Origin: Candidatus Iainarchaeum sp. | GTDB lineage: Archaea > B1Sed10-29 | NCBI GenBank assembly: GCA_003551125.1 | Contig: PULY01000044.1 | Location: 1-6,407 of the forward strand | DNA length: 6,407 bases | Reading direction: 5' to 3' | Part shown: positions 5,692-6,407 of the stretch, one piece after another | How positions within the stretch are numbered: the stretch's first letter is position 1 | Layout of the letters: each line of letters begins with the position of its first letter | Notes under the pieces: generated by a model | What the model was told of the DNA's origin: nothing | Seen by the model: the letters and a program-made list of their open reading frames with translations, nothing else | Databases searched by the model: none | Program-made: the position numbers and the translations under genes

Positions 5692-6243
5692 ATGGAAATA
5701 GATAACCGTGAATACCATAAATTATTAGTTCCAAGACCAGTTCTACTTGTAACAACAGTTAGTAAAAGAGGAAGAGCTGACGTATCTCCATTCTCTTTCA
5801 CGGGACCAATATCATTCGAACCACCTCTACTAATGTTATCAGTTGGAACAGATAAACATAGCTACTGGAGCATAGTTCAAAAAGAAGAATTTGTAGCTAA
5901 TATTCCAAACGAAGAAATGTTAGAAAAGGTATGGATAGCAGGAGGAGATTGGGAAGAAGAAAAATCAAAAATAGAAAAAGCGGAATTGAAAACTGAAGAA
6001 AGTGATTTAGTTGGACCTCCTTTACTATCGGAATGTCCAGTGAACATGGAATGCATAGTGAAGGATGCAAAGAAAACTGGTGATCATGTACAGATAATAG
6101 GAGAAATTAAGAAGATTCATGTTGATGATGAAGCAGTTGATGACGAAGGAAATCTAAAAGTGGATATAGTTAGACCTCCACTCCATATATCAGGATCAAA
6201 ATTTGCATTTCCATACGTAACTAAAAAAGCTGGTAAAGAGTAG
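5692..6243 (+). CDS. Flavin reductase-like / flavoredoxin family FMN-binding protein
   Basis: Probable cytosolic FMN-binding protein of the flavin-reductase-like split beta-barrel family (COG1853 type), which transfers electrons or reduces flavin with a nicotinamide cofactor or another donor. The conserved N-terminal half is clear: VPRPVLLVTTVSKRGRADV (13-31) with SPFSF (32-36) forms the first flavin-contact strands. PPLLMLSVG (44-52) and the FVANIP segment (67-72) follow, then ECPVNMECIV (114-123) and the HVQIIGEI strand (132-139) of the second half. Its 183 residues are typical for the family, with no sign of truncation. Asp/Glu-rich DDEAVDDEGN at 145-154 forms an acidic loop. The start is set by AGGAG five bases upstream. 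The physiological donor and acceptor are unknown; proximity to an iron-sulfur ATPase cluster about 1.3 kb upstream is not evidence of a link. It ends in TAG and faces a convergent gene. Confidence 0.92.
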   Translation: MEIDNREYHKLLVPRPVLLVTTVSKRGRADVSPFSFTGPISFEPPLLMLSVGTDKHSYWSIVQKEEFVANIPNEEMLEKVWIAGGDWEEEKSKIEKAELKTEESDLVGPPLLSECPVNMECIVKDAKKTGDHVQIIGEIKKIHVDDEAVDDEGNLKVDIVRPPLHISGSKFAFPYVTKKAGKE

Positions 6244-6252
6244 TTCGTGAAA

Positions 6253-6282
6253 TTTTACTTTTTTAACATTTAATTTTTCTTT
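6253..6282 (+). terminator. T-rich terminator region after the flavin-reductase-like gene
   Basis: Just past the TAG at 6241-6243 come TTTT (6253-6256), six T (6259-6264) and five T (6274-6278). Archaeal RNA polymerase terminates at such oligo-T runs without needing a hairpin. The region overlaps the end of the convergent minus-strand gene. For that opposite gene, the six A at 6223-6228 would give a U-run some 40 bases after its stop codon. Confidence 0.55.
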
Positions 6283-6407
6283 AGAAGCTGTTTCTTTTGA
6301 ACTATTATCTGTTTACTACAATGAGGACATTCGTATATTATGAATTCTCCCTGAGATTTTATCTTATCCGCGCAGTTAGTACAGGAACCTTCACCACAAT
6401 TTGGACA
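6270..6407 (-). CDS. Zinc-ribbon protein, C-terminal part only
   Basis: Forty-five residues on the minus strand, open to the window edge and ending in TAA at 6270-6272; the N-terminus lies beyond 6407. Three C-x2-C knuckles are visible: CPNC at the edge, CTNC eight residues later, and CPHC after a 14-residue spacer that ends in YE. This spacing indicates treble-clef or ribbon zinc binding. It loosely recalls the small archaeal zinc-finger proteins of the HVO_2753/DUF1610 type (CPxCG, CxxC, YxCPxC), although the lysine- and glutamine-rich tail differs. It could also be the end of a larger protein. It is convergent with the flavoprotein gene and separated from it by 26 bases. Zinc binding is well supported; function is unknown. 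Confidence 0.75.
   Translation of the reverse strand, partial: CPNCGEGSCTNCADKIKSQGEFIIYECPHCSKQIIVQKKQLLKKN

Noticed and set aside
1..6407. CRISPR array, tRNA/rRNA genes, insertion sequences
   Set aside because: No regularly spaced repeats, no GC-rich structured RNA segments and no transposase or terminal inverted repeats were seen; nearly all of the sequence is accounted for by coding genes.

Overview
The window is densely coding, strongly AT-rich and almost certainly archaeal. The archaeal markers are a PAC2-family proteasome chaperone ending in a proteasome-docking motif, a TadA/VirB11-type secretion ATPase with archaeal-style GspF membrane partners, a small protein resembling the methanogen family DUF473, TATA-like promoter boxes, and Ile ATA / Arg AGA codon preference. 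I cannot fix the lineage. A methanogen-related euryarchaeon, or another AT-rich archaeon, would fit.

Layout: seven genes read rightward and one partial gene reads leftward at the right edge. (1) 1-1053 is the 3' part of an M29 metallo-aminopeptidase that begins before the window. (2) 1125-4359 is a three-gene cluster: a secretion/pilus ATPase fused to an N-terminal polyferredoxin with 12 cysteines, followed by two small GspF/TadC-type membrane proteins. (3) A TATA-like box at 4425-4434 precedes 4477-5223, a PbaB-like PAC2 chaperone, and 5255-5614, a probable DUF473 protein that has a Shine-Dalgarno site. (4) 5692-6243 is a flavin-reductase-like FMN protein, preceded by a short leader with overlapping inverted repeats. 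(5) A T-rich stretch ends that unit. It faces the partial zinc-ribbon gene 6270-6407 on the minus strand.

The point of greatest interest is the 1125-4359 cluster. An iron-sulfur module fused to a secretion motor suggests a redox-responsive or redox-dependent membrane machine. The two GspF-like genes lie in the same reading frame, separated by one TGA and four sense codons. Together they have the size and topology of one two-domain ArlJ/FlaJ-type platform protein. No prepilin, prepilin peptidase or other secretion component is visible here, so the substrate is unknown. The flanking aminopeptidase and proteasome chaperone both concern protein turnover, but nothing in the sequence ties them to the secretion cluster.
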